Source: an uncultured Opitutia bacterium
GTDB lineage: Bacteria > Verrucomicrobiota > Verrucomicrobiia > Opitutales > Opitutaceae
Direction of reading: 5' to 3'
Length of the DNA stretch: 54,772 nt
Assembly (NCBI GenBank): GCA_903827245.1
Contig: CAIKHO010000070.1
Span: 1 to 54,772 of the forward strand
The position numbers and the translations under genes are program-made. The notes beneath the pieces were generated by a model. It did not search any database, was not told the DNA's origin, and saw nothing but the letters and a program-made list of their open reading frames with translations. Positions 23,796-32,065 of the stretch are shown piece by piece (position 1 is the first letter of the stretch; every line of letters begins with the position of its first letter).

Positions 23796-25007
23796 CTACC
23801 CCGCCGGCAGCCGCGCCTCGTTCGGCGCGAAACAGATCCGGCCCACCGCCTCGTCGAAGTTGGCCGCGCCGCGGATGATGTCGATTTCCAGCCGGAGATA
23901 ATAGAGCGGCACCGGCCAGGCGGAGGATTCCGGAATGCGCACGGCGTCCTTTTCCGTCGTGATGAGGCACTCCGCCCCCTCGCGCCGCGCAATCTGCGCC
24001 AGCTCGGCGAGGTCCTCCTCCGTGTAGCGGTAGTGGTCGAGATAACGTTCCCGCACCATGATCAGTGCGCCGAGGTCCCGCAGGAATTTCTCGAAGCTCT
24101 CCGGCGTCGCGATTCCGCTGAACGCCGCCACCTTGCGGCCCTTCAGCCAGGCCAGCGGTTCGCGGGCGCCCGGCGCATCCCCGGCCCGGCCGAAGCGCTG
24201 GAGGTACTGCGGCCGGTGGGCGCATTCGATCACGTCGACCCCGGGATTGTACTGCTGGATCACGGCCTCCAGCTCGGCATCGCGCTGGCCGTTCGACTTG
24301 GTGAGGAAAACGTAGCTCGCCCGCTTCAGGTGCTTGATCGGCTCGCGCAGGATGCCGCGGGGCAGCAGGTGCCCGTTGCCGAAGGGATTGGTCTTGTCCA
24401 CCAGCAGCAGGTTGAGCCGGCCCTTCAGCGGCAGGTATTGGAAGCCGTCGTCGAGCACCAGCGTGTCGCAGCCGAATTTCTTGATCGCGTAGGCGCCGGC
24501 CTTCACCCGGTTCTTGTCCACGAGCACGATGACGCCGGGCAGGTTGCGCGCGAGCATGTAGGGCTCGTCGCCCGCCTGCTCGCTGTCGAGCAGCACGCGC
24601 TCGCCGTCGCTCACGATGCGCGGCGGCGGCTCCTCGGTGTGCGTGAGCGCGAACCACCACTTTTTCCAGAAGGGCTGCGCCTTGCTCTTGTAGCCCCGGC
24701 TGAGGATCGCGACCTTGCGCCCGCGTTCCTGCAGGGCGCGGGCGAACTTTTCCACGACCGGGGTCTTGCCCGTGCCGCCCACGGTCAGGTTGCCCACCAC
24801 GACCACGAGGCAGCCGAGCGGCTGGTCGTGCAGGATGCGGTGCCGGTAGAGCCAGTAACGCGCCTGGGCGATGCCGTTGAAGATCCAGGACAGTGCCTGC
24901 AGGAACGCGCCGTAAACCGTCGACACCGCGTCCTCCCGCCGGCTCAGGATCACGTCGATCGTGTAGAGCTCCAGGGAGTTGAGTTTCTTCTTCAGCCAGG
25001 ACGACAT
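23796..25007 (-). CDS. lpxK: Tetraacyldisaccharide 4'-kinase (lipid A synthesis)
   Basis: Phosphorylates the 4-prime position of the lipid A disaccharide precursor at the inner membrane. The 403-residue protein has an N-terminal membrane-associated helix (residues about 30-55), a P-loop [20 protein letters not shown] (72-83 core), the RGYKSKAQ motif, [40 protein letters not shown], and the C-terminal [10 protein letters not shown]. Its presence shows a lipopolysaccharide-bearing outer membrane. About 60 residues longer than E. coli LpxK because of extra N-terminal and mid-protein segments ([15 protein letters not shown]). The start ATG lies 71 bases from the divergent aminotransferase gene. 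Confidence 0.95.
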   Translation of the reverse strand: MSSWLKKKLNSLELYTIDVILSRREDAVSTVYGAFLQALSWIFNGIAQARYWLYRHRILHDQPLGCLVVVVGNLTVGGTGKTPVVEKFARALQERGRKVAILSRGYKSKAQPFWKKWWFALTHTEEPPPRIVSDGERVLLDSEQAGDEPYMLARNLPGVIVLVDKNRVKAGAYAIKKFGCDTLVLDDGFQYLPLKGRLNLLLVDKTNPFGNGHLLPRGILREPIKHLKRASYVFLTKSNGQRDAELEAVIQQYNPGVDVIECAHRPQYLQRFGRAGDAPGAREPLAWLKGRKVAAFSGIATPESFEKFLRDLGALIMVRERYLDHYRYTEEDLAELAQIARREGAECLITTEKDAVRIPESSAWPVPLYYLRLEIDIIRGAANFDEAVGRICFAPNEARLPAG

Positions 25008-25078
25008 GTTATACTTGGGAATGAAGGTTGACGCACCGGGCCGCGTAAACTGTTTTCACACGGCTAGGACCCAACACT

Positions 25079-26170
25079 ATGAGCTACAAACTTTTCATCC
25101 CCGGCCCCATCGCCGTCTCGGAAAAAACGCTCCGCGCCATGGCCCAGCCCATGATCGGGCACCGCAGCACGGACTTCGTGGCGCTCTACAATTCCATCCA
25201 GCCCGACCTGCAGGCGCTGATGTACACGAAGGACCCGGTCTACCTCTCGACCAGCAGCGCCTGGGGCGTGATGGAGGGTTCCCTCCGCAACGTGGTCAAA
25301 AAGAAGGTGCTGAACTGCATGAACGGCGCGTTCTCCGACAAGTGGTACGATGTCGCCCTCCGCTGCGGCAAGGCCGCCACCGCCCTGAAGTTCGAATGGG
25401 GCCAGCCCGTCGATCCCGAGGCGGTCCGCCGCGAACTCGCGACCGGCGCCTACGACGCGATCACGCTCATCCACAACGAGACCTCGTGCGGCTGCATGAG
25501 CGACCTGCCCGCCTTGATGGCGGTCATCCGCCAGTTTCCGGATGTCATCGCCATCGTCGACACCGTCAGCTCGTTCAGCGCGATGCCGATCAAGAAGGAC
25601 GAGCTCGGCATCGACGTCCTCGTCACCGGCTCGCAAAAAGCCCTCGCCCTCCCGCCCGGCCTGTCGCTCCTCTCCGTCTCGAAGAAAGCGCTCGACCGTG
25701 CCGCGACGATGGACGCCCGCGGGTACTACTTCGACTTCGTCGAGTTCCAGAAGAACCACGAGAACGGCATGACCCCGAGCACGCCGGTGATCCCGCTGAT
25801 CTACGCGCTCAAGTCGAAGCTCGAGGATATCAAAGCCGAGGGCGTCGAGGCCCGCTATGCCCGTCACCTCCGCCTGAACAAGATGGTGCAGGACTTCATC
25901 TTCTCGAAGGGCTACAAGCTCTTCCCGAAGGAGGGCTACGGCTCGGTCACGCTCAACTGCTTCGCCAACACGCAGAACATCGACCTCGCCGCGCTGAACA
26001 AGACCCTCAAGTCGAAGCACAAGCTCGTGATCGACGGCGGCTACGGCAAGCTCAAGGGCAAGACCTTCCGCATCTCGAACATGGGCGACGAAACCGACGA
26101 GACCATCGCCTCGCTGATCAAATCCCTCGACAGCGCGCTGGCCGAGACGCCAAAGGCCGCCGCGAGCTGA
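25079..26170 (+). CDS. Class V aminotransferase (serine-pyruvate / alanine-glyoxylate type)
   Basis: A pyridoxal-phosphate aminotransferase of the fold type I, class V group. The 363-residue protein begins with the typical YKLFIPGPIAVSEKTLRAM and MIGHRSTDF, then LNCMNGAFSDKWYDVA, IHNETSCGCM, VDTVSSFSAMPI, and the cofactor lysine in LVTGSQKALALPPGLSLLSV. The C-terminal domain ends with RISNMGDETDETI. Members act as serine-glyoxylate, alanine-glyoxylate or serine-pyruvate transaminases, and some replace SerC in serine synthesis. The substrate is not settled here; no serine or glycolate gene is adjacent. It is transcribed divergently from lpxK and ends in a strong terminator. Confidence 0.9.
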   Translation: MSYKLFIPGPIAVSEKTLRAMAQPMIGHRSTDFVALYNSIQPDLQALMYTKDPVYLSTSSAWGVMEGSLRNVVKKKVLNCMNGAFSDKWYDVALRCGKAATALKFEWGQPVDPEAVRRELATGAYDAITLIHNETSCGCMSDLPALMAVIRQFPDVIAIVDTVSSFSAMPIKKDELGIDVLVTGSQKALALPPGLSLLSVSKKALDRAATMDARGYYFDFVEFQKNHENGMTPSTPVIPLIYALKSKLEDIKAEGVEARYARHLRLNKMVQDFIFSKGYKLFPKEGYGSVTLNCFANTQNIDLAALNKTLKSKHKLVIDGGYGKLKGKTFRISNMGDETDETIASLIKSLDSALAETPKAAAS

Positions 26171-26210
26171 GAGCTGGACGAGACGCGCGCCAAGCTGCTC
26201 ATCCTTTCCA

Positions 26211-26238
26211 AGGCCGCCCACCCCGGGCGGCTTTTTTG
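26211..26238 (+). terminator. Rho-independent terminator after the class V aminotransferase
   Basis: GCCGCCC and GGGCGGC arms with an ACCCC loop followed by six T residues. Confidence 0.92.
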
Positions 26239-26413
26239 TGAATTCACCATTGCCGCCTGCGGCGGCGACCCGCGTGGAAAACGCCTGCCGGTAGGGCGCG
26301 GACATGGGAATAAAACCCAACACGAATGCGCCGGTTTGCGCCGGCCTCGCGGGTCTCCGCCGAAAACTATTTCTTGCACTTCATTGCCTCGCCGCCTAAC
26401 GGCTCGAAGCTTA

Positions 26414-29209
26414 ATGAAGTCACTCATCATTGCCGAGAAGCCCTCCGTGGCGGCTGATCTGGCGCGCTCGCTCGGCAAAATCCCCAAGAAGGGCGAGCAC
26501 TACGAGAACGACGAGTACGTCATCTCCTACGCGCTCGGCCACCTCGTGGAACTCGTCATGCCGGAGGACATCGACAAGAAGAAATACGGCTTCTGGCGGC
26601 TCGAGATGCTGCCGATCATCCCGGAAAAATTCCAGCTCAAGCCCATCGAGCAGTCCAAGGAGAGGTTCAATGCGCTGAAAAAACTGCTCGCCCGGAAGGA
26701 CATCGACCAGGTCATCAACGCCTGTGACGCCGGCCGCGAGGGCGAGCTCATCTTCGCCTACCTTTACCAGCTCACCAAGTCCAAGCTGCCGGTGAAGCGC
26801 GCCTGGATGCAGACCATGACGACCGGGGGCATCCAGGACGCCTTCAAGAACCTCCGCGACGGCGAGCGCATGAAGGGGCTCGAGGACGCCGCCCGCTGCC
26901 GCAGCGAGAGCGACTGGCTCATCGGCATCAACGGCACCCGTGCCCTGACCAAGCGCATGTTCGGCTCACGCGCCGGCAACGTCGCCTCCGTCGGCCGCGT
27001 GCAGACCCCCACCCTCGCCATCGTCTACGCCCGCGAGCTCGAGATCCGGAACTTCAAGCCGCGGGACTACTGGCGGGTCACCGCGACGTTCGAGGTCGCG
27101 AAGGGCAGCTACGAGGGCGTCTATCAGCGGGCCAATTTCAAGAAGGCCGAAAACGACGAGCACGACCGCATCGACCGCATCTGGGAGAAGGCCCTGGCCG
27201 AGGCCGTCGTCGCCGCCTGTGCCGGGCAGCCCCTCGCAAAGGTCACCGAGGAAAAGAAGGGCAGCACGCAGGCCGCCCCGCGCCTGTACGACCTGACCAC
27301 GCTCCAGCGCGAGGCGAACAACCGCTTCGGCTTGCCCGCGCGCCGCACGCTCCAGATCGCCCAGGCGCTCTATGAGCGGCACAAGATGATCACCTATCCC
27401 CGCACCGATTCGCGCGCGCTGCCCGAAGATTATGTGCCGACGGTCATCGAGACCATGAAGAACCTCGAGGGCGACCTCGGCGCGCATGCGAAAAAAGCCC
27501 TGGCAGAGGGCTGGGTCCGCCCGAACAAGCGCATCTTCAACAACGCCCAGATCTCGGACCACTTCGCGATCATCCCGACCGCCCACGAGGCGAAGAACCT
27601 CGACGAGATGGAGGCCAAGCTGTTCGACATGATCGCGCGGCGTTTCGTCGCGACGTTCTATCCGGCCGCGGAGTTCGACGTCACCACGCGCACCAGCACG
27701 GTCGCGCCGGCCCACGATTTCAAGACCGAGGGCAAGGTCCTCACCTTTCCCGGCTGGCTCGCCGTCTACGGCAAGAACACCGTCGACGAGGACTCCGCCG
27801 AGTCGAAGGCGCTGCCCGCCCTGACCGCGGCGGACGGTTCGCCGGCCAAGGCGAAGACGGTTGACCCCTTGCTCCACGCCGAGACCACGCGGCCGCCGCC
27901 GCGCTACACGGAAGCCACGCTGCTCTCCGCCATGGAAGGAGCGGGCAAGCTCGTCGACGACGAGGAGCTCGCCGAGGCGATGAAGGAACGCGGCCTCGGC
28001 ACGCCCGCCACGCGCGCCGACACCATCGACGGCCTGATCAACCAGAAGTACATCGACCGCCCGGCGCGCGAACTCGTCCCGACGGCGAAGGCCGAGCAAT
28101 TGATCCAGTTCCTCGGCGCCGTGAAGGCCGACGCCCTCACCCAGCCGGCGATGACCGGCGAATGGGAGTTCAAGCTCCGCCAGATGGAGCACAATAAATT
28201 TCCCCGCGAGAAATTCATGGAGGAGGTCATCGACCAGACCAAGGGTATCATCGAGCGCGTGAAAGGCTTCGAGGAGGATGACTCCATTGCCCGCGTCACC
28301 GACATTCCCTCGCCCACCGACGGCAAGCCGCTGCGCGAGACACTGCGCGGCTACAAATCGCAGGACGGCGAGTTCATGGTCTACAAGGTCATCGGCGGCC
28401 GGAAGATGGAGGAGGCCGAGGTGCGCGAACTCGTGGAGAAACGCTCGCTCGGGCCGCTGGACGGCTTTATCTCGGCGAAAACGCGCAGCCGTTTCTCCGC
28501 CCTGCTCCGCCTCGTGAAGGACGAGGAGAAGGGTAAGTGGGTCGCGCAATACGATTTCGGCGACAAGGTCGACCTCGGCACGGTCGAGCCCTACTGGACC
28601 GACGAGAAGACCGGCGCGGGCCTGTGCGAGGTCGGCTCCAGCCATGTGCTCCGCGAGCGCGACGGCGAGGGCTGGAAGCAAGCTTTCCGCATCGGCCGGC
28701 TGATGTGCCAGAAACCGATCACGCGCGACTACGCGATCCAGCTCATCCGCGACGGCAAGACGGAGCTGATCAAGGGCTTCATCTCGAAGAAAGGGCGGCC
28801 CTTCGACGCCTTCCTGAAACGCGAGGGCGCGAAGTTCTCCTGGGAGTTTCCGCCCCGCGCGCCGAAGCTCGACAAGGACGGCAAGCCCATCCCGCGCAAG
28901 AGCAAGGCGCCGCCCGATCTCTCCAAGGCGGTCGTGATCGGCGAGAGCAAGATGCACGGCGGAGAAGTCCTGCAAACGGCCGACGCCTATTACGTGCGCA
29001 AGCCGGACCAGGACAACCGCATCGTGTTCACCACGAAGCGGGTGATTTGCGCGAAAGAGATCCCGGTCGAGGAAATCCGCCAACTGCTGGAAACCGGTCG
29101 CACCAATCTGATCGAGGGCCTGATGTCCAAGCGCATGACGCCCTTCAGCGCGTTCCTGGTCCTCTCGAAGAACCGGGCCAAGGCGGACTTCGAATTCCCC
29201 CCGCGCTGA
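26414..29209 (+). CDS. topB: DNA topoisomerase III-type enzyme with C-terminal repeats
   Basis: A type IA topoisomerase that passes one DNA strand through another and decatenates or relaxes DNA. The 931-residue protein starts with the Toprim domain (SLIIAEKPSVAADLARSLG), with the metal site INACDAGREGELIFAYLYQL. The active-site tyrosine is Tyr328 in MITYPRTDSRALPEDY. RGLGTPATRADTIDGLI and the P-loop-like segments follow. The long C-terminal region lacks CxxC zinc fingers; it has three copies of a repeat with LIxxGKTxLIxGFxSKKxxPF patterns (for example LIKGFISKKGRPFDAFL and LIEGLMSKRMTPFSAFL). ATG 26414 starts the Toprim domain; the upstream 26 open codons are repeat debris. It may serve as a second topoisomerase besides TopA. 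Confidence 0.94.
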   Translation: MKSLIIAEKPSVAADLARSLGKIPKKGEHYENDEYVISYALGHLVELVMPEDIDKKKYGFWRLEMLPIIPEKFQLKPIEQSKERFNALKKLLARKDIDQVINACDAGREGELIFAYLYQLTKSKLPVKRAWMQTMTTGGIQDAFKNLRDGERMKGLEDAARCRSESDWLIGINGTRALTKRMFGSRAGNVASVGRVQTPTLAIVYARELEIRNFKPRDYWRVTATFEVAKGSYEGVYQRANFKKAENDEHDRIDRIWEKALAEAVVAACAGQPLAKVTEEKKGSTQAAPRLYDLTTLQREANNRFGLPARRTLQIAQALYERHKMITYPRTDSRALPEDYVPTVIETMKNLEGDLGAHAKKALAEGWVRPNKRIFNNAQISDHFAIIPTAHEAKNLDEMEAKLFDMIARRFVATFYPAAEFDVTTRTSTVAPAHDFKTEGKVLTFPGWLAVYGKNTVDEDSAESKALPALTAADGSPAKAKTVDPLLHAETTRPPPRYTEATLLSAMEGAGKLVDDEELAEAMKERGLGTPATRADTIDGLINQKYIDRPARELVPTAKAEQLIQFLGAVKADALTQPAMTGEWEFKLRQMEHNKFPREKFMEEVIDQTKGIIERVKGFEEDDSIARVTDIPSPTDGKPLRETLRGYKSQDGEFMVYKVIGGRKMEEAEVRELVEKRSLGPLDGFISAKTRSRFSALLRLVKDEEKGKWVAQYDFGDKVDLGTVEPYWTDEKTGAGLCEVGSSHVLRERDGEGWKQAFRIGRLMCQKPITRDYAIQLIRDGKTELIKGFISKKGRPFDAFLKREGAKFSWEFPPRAPKLDKDGKPIPRKSKAPPDLSKAVVIGESKMHGGEVLQTADAYYVRKPDQDNRIVFTTKRVICAKEIPVEEIRQLLETGRTNLIEGLMSKRMTPFSAFLVLSKNRAKADFEFPPR

Positions 29210-29227
29210 CTTTCAGCGGGGGATTTT
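29197..29227 (+). terminator. Possible terminator overlapping the topB stop
   Basis: CCCCCGCGCTGA and TCAGCGGGGG form a hairpin that includes the topB stop codon, followed by ATTTT. The T run is short. Confidence 0.5.
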
Positions 29228-29289
29228 CCGGTCGGTGCGGCGGGCGCTAACCGCGTTGCGGGAGTAACTTCCGCCCCACGGGCCGCGTC

Positions 29290-30396
29290 ATGGCTACCAG
29301 CGTGAAATCCACCCGAAACTACCTCATTCTCGTCCTCTCCATCATTGTCATCGGCGGTGGAGCCGTTGCCTGGCAGCAATATCAGGAACTCGTCGCCCTG
29401 CGGGCGGCGGCGCTGAGCGCCGATGATCGAGCCAGCCTGCAAAAGAAATTGTGGGACGCGGAAAAGCGTGCGCGCGAACTTGAAGCTCAGCTCGCGGCGG
29501 CCGACCAGGCCAGCCCGGCGGATGCCATCGTGGCGGCGGCAGCCGACGCGACCACCCCTGCGGGCGGACGCGGCGGTCGTGGCGCCCGGGGCAATATGAC
29601 GCCGGCGCAACAGGCCGCCCTGCAGGCCCTCATGCAAAACCCCCAGGTGCAGAGCTTGCTCGCCCAGCAGCAAAAAGCCGCCCTGACCGCCCGCTATGCC
29701 GCGCTGATCAAGAATCTCAATCTTACTCCCGAACAGGGCGACAAGCTGGTTAGTCTTGTCGCTGACTCGCAGTCGGCCCGGCAGGACGCCATGGCCGCGG
29801 CGCGGGCCGCCGGGATCAATCCGCAGACCGATCCCCAAGGTGTCCAGAAGATGCTGGCCGATGCCCAGGCCCAGTCCGACGCGGCCATGAAGGCGACCCT
29901 CGGCGACACCGCCTTTGCCGCGCTGCAGCAATACAACCAGACGATGCCCCAGCGCAATCTGGTCAGCCAACTGCAACAGCAGCTCACCTTGAGCGCCCCT
30001 CTAACATCCGACCAGTCGGAGCAATTGGTCCAAATCCTTGCCGCCACCGCCCCCCAAGGTGCCGGCGGTGGTGGAGGAGGCCGGGGCTTTGGCGGAGGCG
30101 GTTTCGGCGGCGGTGGCTTCGGAGCCGTGGCCGCGCTCGGTGGCGGTGGTGGCTTTGGTGGAGGCGGCGGTTTTGGCGCCGGTGGCGGTGGTTTCGGCGG
30201 AGCCCAAATCACGCAGGCTGCCATCACCCAGGCCCAGGCCGTGCTCGCACCCGCCCAGGTGCAGGCGCTGCAGCAGCTCCAGCAGGCCCAGCAGGTGCAA
30301 AGGCAGATGCAGCAGATCATGGGCGGTCGCGGCGGCGGCGGTGGCGGCCGTCGCGGTGGTGGTGCCGCGGCAGGTGGCGCGGCCGGCGGCGGTTGA
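29290..30396 (+). CDS. Membrane-anchored Gly/Gln-rich protein, unknown function
   Basis: No family recognised. The 368 residues have a short basic N-terminus, one membrane segment (YLILVLSIIVIGGGAVAW, residues 11-28), and a heptad-like coiled coil (about 35-75). A helical region about 100-240 reads like a Spy/CpxP- or heavy-metal-sensor-like helical bundle (LIKNLNLTPEQGDKLVSLVA, then LGDTAFAALQQYNQTMPQR). A Gly/Phe-rich tract of about 60 residues made of GGGFGG units (258-315) follows, then a Gln-rich helix (QALQQLQQAQQVQRQMQQIM) and a Gly/Arg tail. LTPEQ and LTSDQSEQL recur and are typical of LTXXQ-motif envelope proteins, so an envelope-facing role is plausible. Low-complexity DNA may be unstable in length. 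Confidence 0.85.
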   Translation: MATSVKSTRNYLILVLSIIVIGGGAVAWQQYQELVALRAAALSADDRASLQKKLWDAEKRARELEAQLAAADQASPADAIVAAAADATTPAGGRGGRGARGNMTPAQQAALQALMQNPQVQSLLAQQQKAALTARYAALIKNLNLTPEQGDKLVSLVADSQSARQDAMAAARAAGINPQTDPQGVQKMLADAQAQSDAAMKATLGDTAFAALQQYNQTMPQRNLVSQLQQQLTLSAPLTSDQSEQLVQILAATAPQGAGGGGGGRGFGGGGFGGGGFGAVAALGGGGGFGGGGGFGAGGGGFGGAQITQAAITQAQAVLAPAQVQALQQLQQAQQVQRQMQQIMGGRGGGGGGRRGGGAAAGGAAGGG

Positions 30397-30492
30397 GCTG
30401 CAAGCCCACCTTCGCAACGGCCTCCATGTCTAAGAGCGCACTTTTATGTGCGCCCCGGCGTCAATTCCCAGGAAACAGCCGTTGTTCGTAGT

Positions 30493-30600
30493 CCCGGTAG
30501 CAGCCGACGTGAGGAGGCTGGTTTGAGGTGAGTCACCGAACCAAGCCTCGTTTCCTCGGCTGCTACATCGATCACTGCGGTTCAATTGCATCGCTCCGAC
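30493..30600. repeat. Large nested palindrome, family A copy 2 (left outer arm lost)
   Basis: GTAGCAGCCGACGTGAGGAG then GCTGGTTTGAGGTGAGTCAC at the left pairs with GCCTCGTTTCCTCGGCTGC at the right. The right outer arm TTGCATCGCTCCGAC is present but has no full partner. Confidence 0.85.
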
Positions 30601-30662
30601 TTAGGCCGGGCCCTGCAAGGAGGCGGCCTACAGATCAAAAGATCGCCACTTTGCCCAGCCGG

Positions 30663-30690
30663 CCCAGTGTCAACTATTGGCTGACACTGG
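30663..30690. promoter_or_regulatory. Perfect 9-base inverted repeat upstream of the aldolase gene
   Basis: CCAGTGTCA and TGACACTGG separated by 9 bases (ACTATTGGC), about 150 bases before the start codon. The arms and spacing suit a dimeric repressor or activator site; the protein is unknown. Confidence 0.4.
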
Positions 30691-30766
30691 ACTGGATTGA
30701 GCCCCCCGCATCGCGCAGCCGTGCCGATGCAGCGCAGGGGTCAACTTGCCGGGTCCCAACCCAATT

Positions 30767-30780
30767 GCGGAATATTCCGC
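30767..30780. promoter_or_regulatory. Perfect palindrome at a possible -35 region of the aldolase gene
   Basis: GCGGAATATTCCGC is a perfect 14-base palindrome. It directly precedes TTGTGA (30781-30786), which with CTACGG 17 bases downstream could be a weak promoter. A regulator bound here would overlap the -35 element. Confidence 0.4.
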
Positions 30781-30837
30781 TTGTGACTGCTTTGTGGTGG
30801 GGGCTACGGTGCACTTCCTGCTGAACCCATCACCGCC

Positions 30838-31788
30838 ATGATCGTCACCACCGCCCAGCTCTTCAAACACGCCTATGGCAAGTACGCCGTCGGCGCCTAC
30901 AACATCAACAACGCCGAGCAGGCGATGGGCCTGTTCAAGGGCTGCATCCAGTCGCAGGCCCCGTTCATCATCCAGATTTCCAAGGGTGCGCGCAAATACA
31001 CCGACAAGCGCATGCTCGAGGCCATCATCCGCTCGGCCGCCGAGATCTTCCCCGAGGCCATCTTCGCCGTCCATCTCGACCATGGCGACGAGGAGACCTG
31101 CTACGATTGCATCAACTCGGGCTTTTTCAGCTCCGTGATGATCGACGCCTCGCACGATCCGTTCGACCAGAACGTGGCCATCACCAAGCGGGTCGTCGAT
31201 GCCGCCCACAAAAAGGGGATCTCGGTCGAGGCCGAGCTTGGCATGCTCGGCGGCGTCGAGGAGGACATCAAGGTCGAGGACGGCAACGCGTGCCTGACCG
31301 ACCCCGATGAAGCCAAGGACTTTGTCGCGAAGACCGGCTGCGATTCCCTCGCCTGCGCCATCGGCACCTCCCATGGGGCCTTCAAGTTCAAGGGCCGGCA
31401 GTCGCTCCACTTTGACGTGCTCGAAAAGATCAAGTCCCGCCTCCCCGGCTTTCCGCTCGTCATGCACGGCTCCTCCTCGGTGCCGCAGGACGAGGTCAAG
31501 CGCATCAACGCCGCCGGCGGACAGATCAAGGATTCCATGGGCGTCGATCCCGCCGAATACCTTCCGGCCGCCAAGCTGGGCGTGACCAAGGTGAACATCG
31601 ACACCGACGGCCGCCTCGTCTGGACCCGCGTGCACCGCGAATATTTCCGGGACAAGCCGGGCGACTTCGACTTCCGCCCGCCGGGCAAGATTTTCATCGA
31701 GGAATACGCCAAGTTCATCGCCAGCCGCAATGTCCTCCTCGGCAGCGCCAACCAGCTCACCGACCTCCGGGTCAGCCTCGGCAAGTAA
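30838..31788 (+). CDS. fba: Class II fructose-bisphosphate aldolase
   Basis: Zinc-dependent cleavage of fructose 1,6-bisphosphate to dihydroxyacetone phosphate and glyceraldehyde 3-phosphate, also run in reverse for gluconeogenesis. The 316-residue protein starts with the usual GKYAVGAYNINNAEQAMGLF. The metal and substrate residues are seen in FAVHLDHGDEETCYDC (DHGD, zinc His and Asp), EAELGMLGG, IGTSHGAFKFKG (zinc His), LVMHGSSSVP (zinc His) and KVNIDTDGRL. The sequence is of the longer type A-like form with the RPPGKIFIEEY tail, but the exact type is uncertain. A strong terminator follows. Tagatose-bisphosphate aldolase is a less likely alternative. Confidence 0.94.
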   Translation: MIVTTAQLFKHAYGKYAVGAYNINNAEQAMGLFKGCIQSQAPFIIQISKGARKYTDKRMLEAIIRSAAEIFPEAIFAVHLDHGDEETCYDCINSGFFSSVMIDASHDPFDQNVAITKRVVDAAHKKGISVEAELGMLGGVEEDIKVEDGNACLTDPDEAKDFVAKTGCDSLACAIGTSHGAFKFKGRQSLHFDVLEKIKSRLPGFPLVMHGSSSVPQDEVKRINAAGGQIKDSMGVDPAEYLPAAKLGVTKVNIDTDGRLVWTRVHREYFRDKPGDFDFRPPGKIFIEEYAKFIASRNVLLGSANQLTDLRVSLGK

Positions 31789-31810
31789 TCCCGGCCCATA
31801 CCCTCCTTGA

Positions 31811-31839
31811 AGCGCGGCCTACGGGCCGCGCTTTTTTTT
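31811..31839 (+). terminator. Rho-independent terminator after fba
   Basis: AGCGCGGCC-TACG-GGCCGCGCT hairpin with a stable TACG tetraloop followed by eight T residues. Confidence 0.95.
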
Positions 31840-31856
31840 GGCCAAGGGGCGTTAGA

Positions 31857-31920
31857 CCAACGTCCCATCGGTTTCAGACTTATGTCTCGCAGGGTGATCT
31901 TCGACCTTCCGCCGTCGCCA
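31857..31920. repeat. Interspersed repeat, family E copy 2
   Basis: CAACGTCCCATCGGTTTCAG, TTATGTCTCGCAGGGTG and CGACCTTCCGCCGTCGCCA match 19348-19412. The following 31921-31966 contains the inverse GAAGGTCGGCGG text, so together they form a loose palindrome. Confidence 0.8.
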
Positions 31921-32065
31921 TTCGGAATCCGCCGCCCGAAGGTCGGCGGCCACCTGGGCCTACCGGCATCGAATGCAAAACGTACCCCGACCAACCCTAG
32001 GAACGTTGGCATTAGCCCATTGCGCCGCCGGATCGAATGCACTCACATGAGGCGAACCCCATCCA

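Larger units (their letters stand above)
30397..30837. other. Gap upstream of the aldolase gene
   Basis: 441 bases without a gene. It holds a hairpin GCGCAC-TTTTAT-GTGCGC (30435-30452), the shortened family A copy (30493-30600) and two perfect inverted repeats upstream of the aldolase gene (30663-30690 and 30767-30780). Confidence 0.65.
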
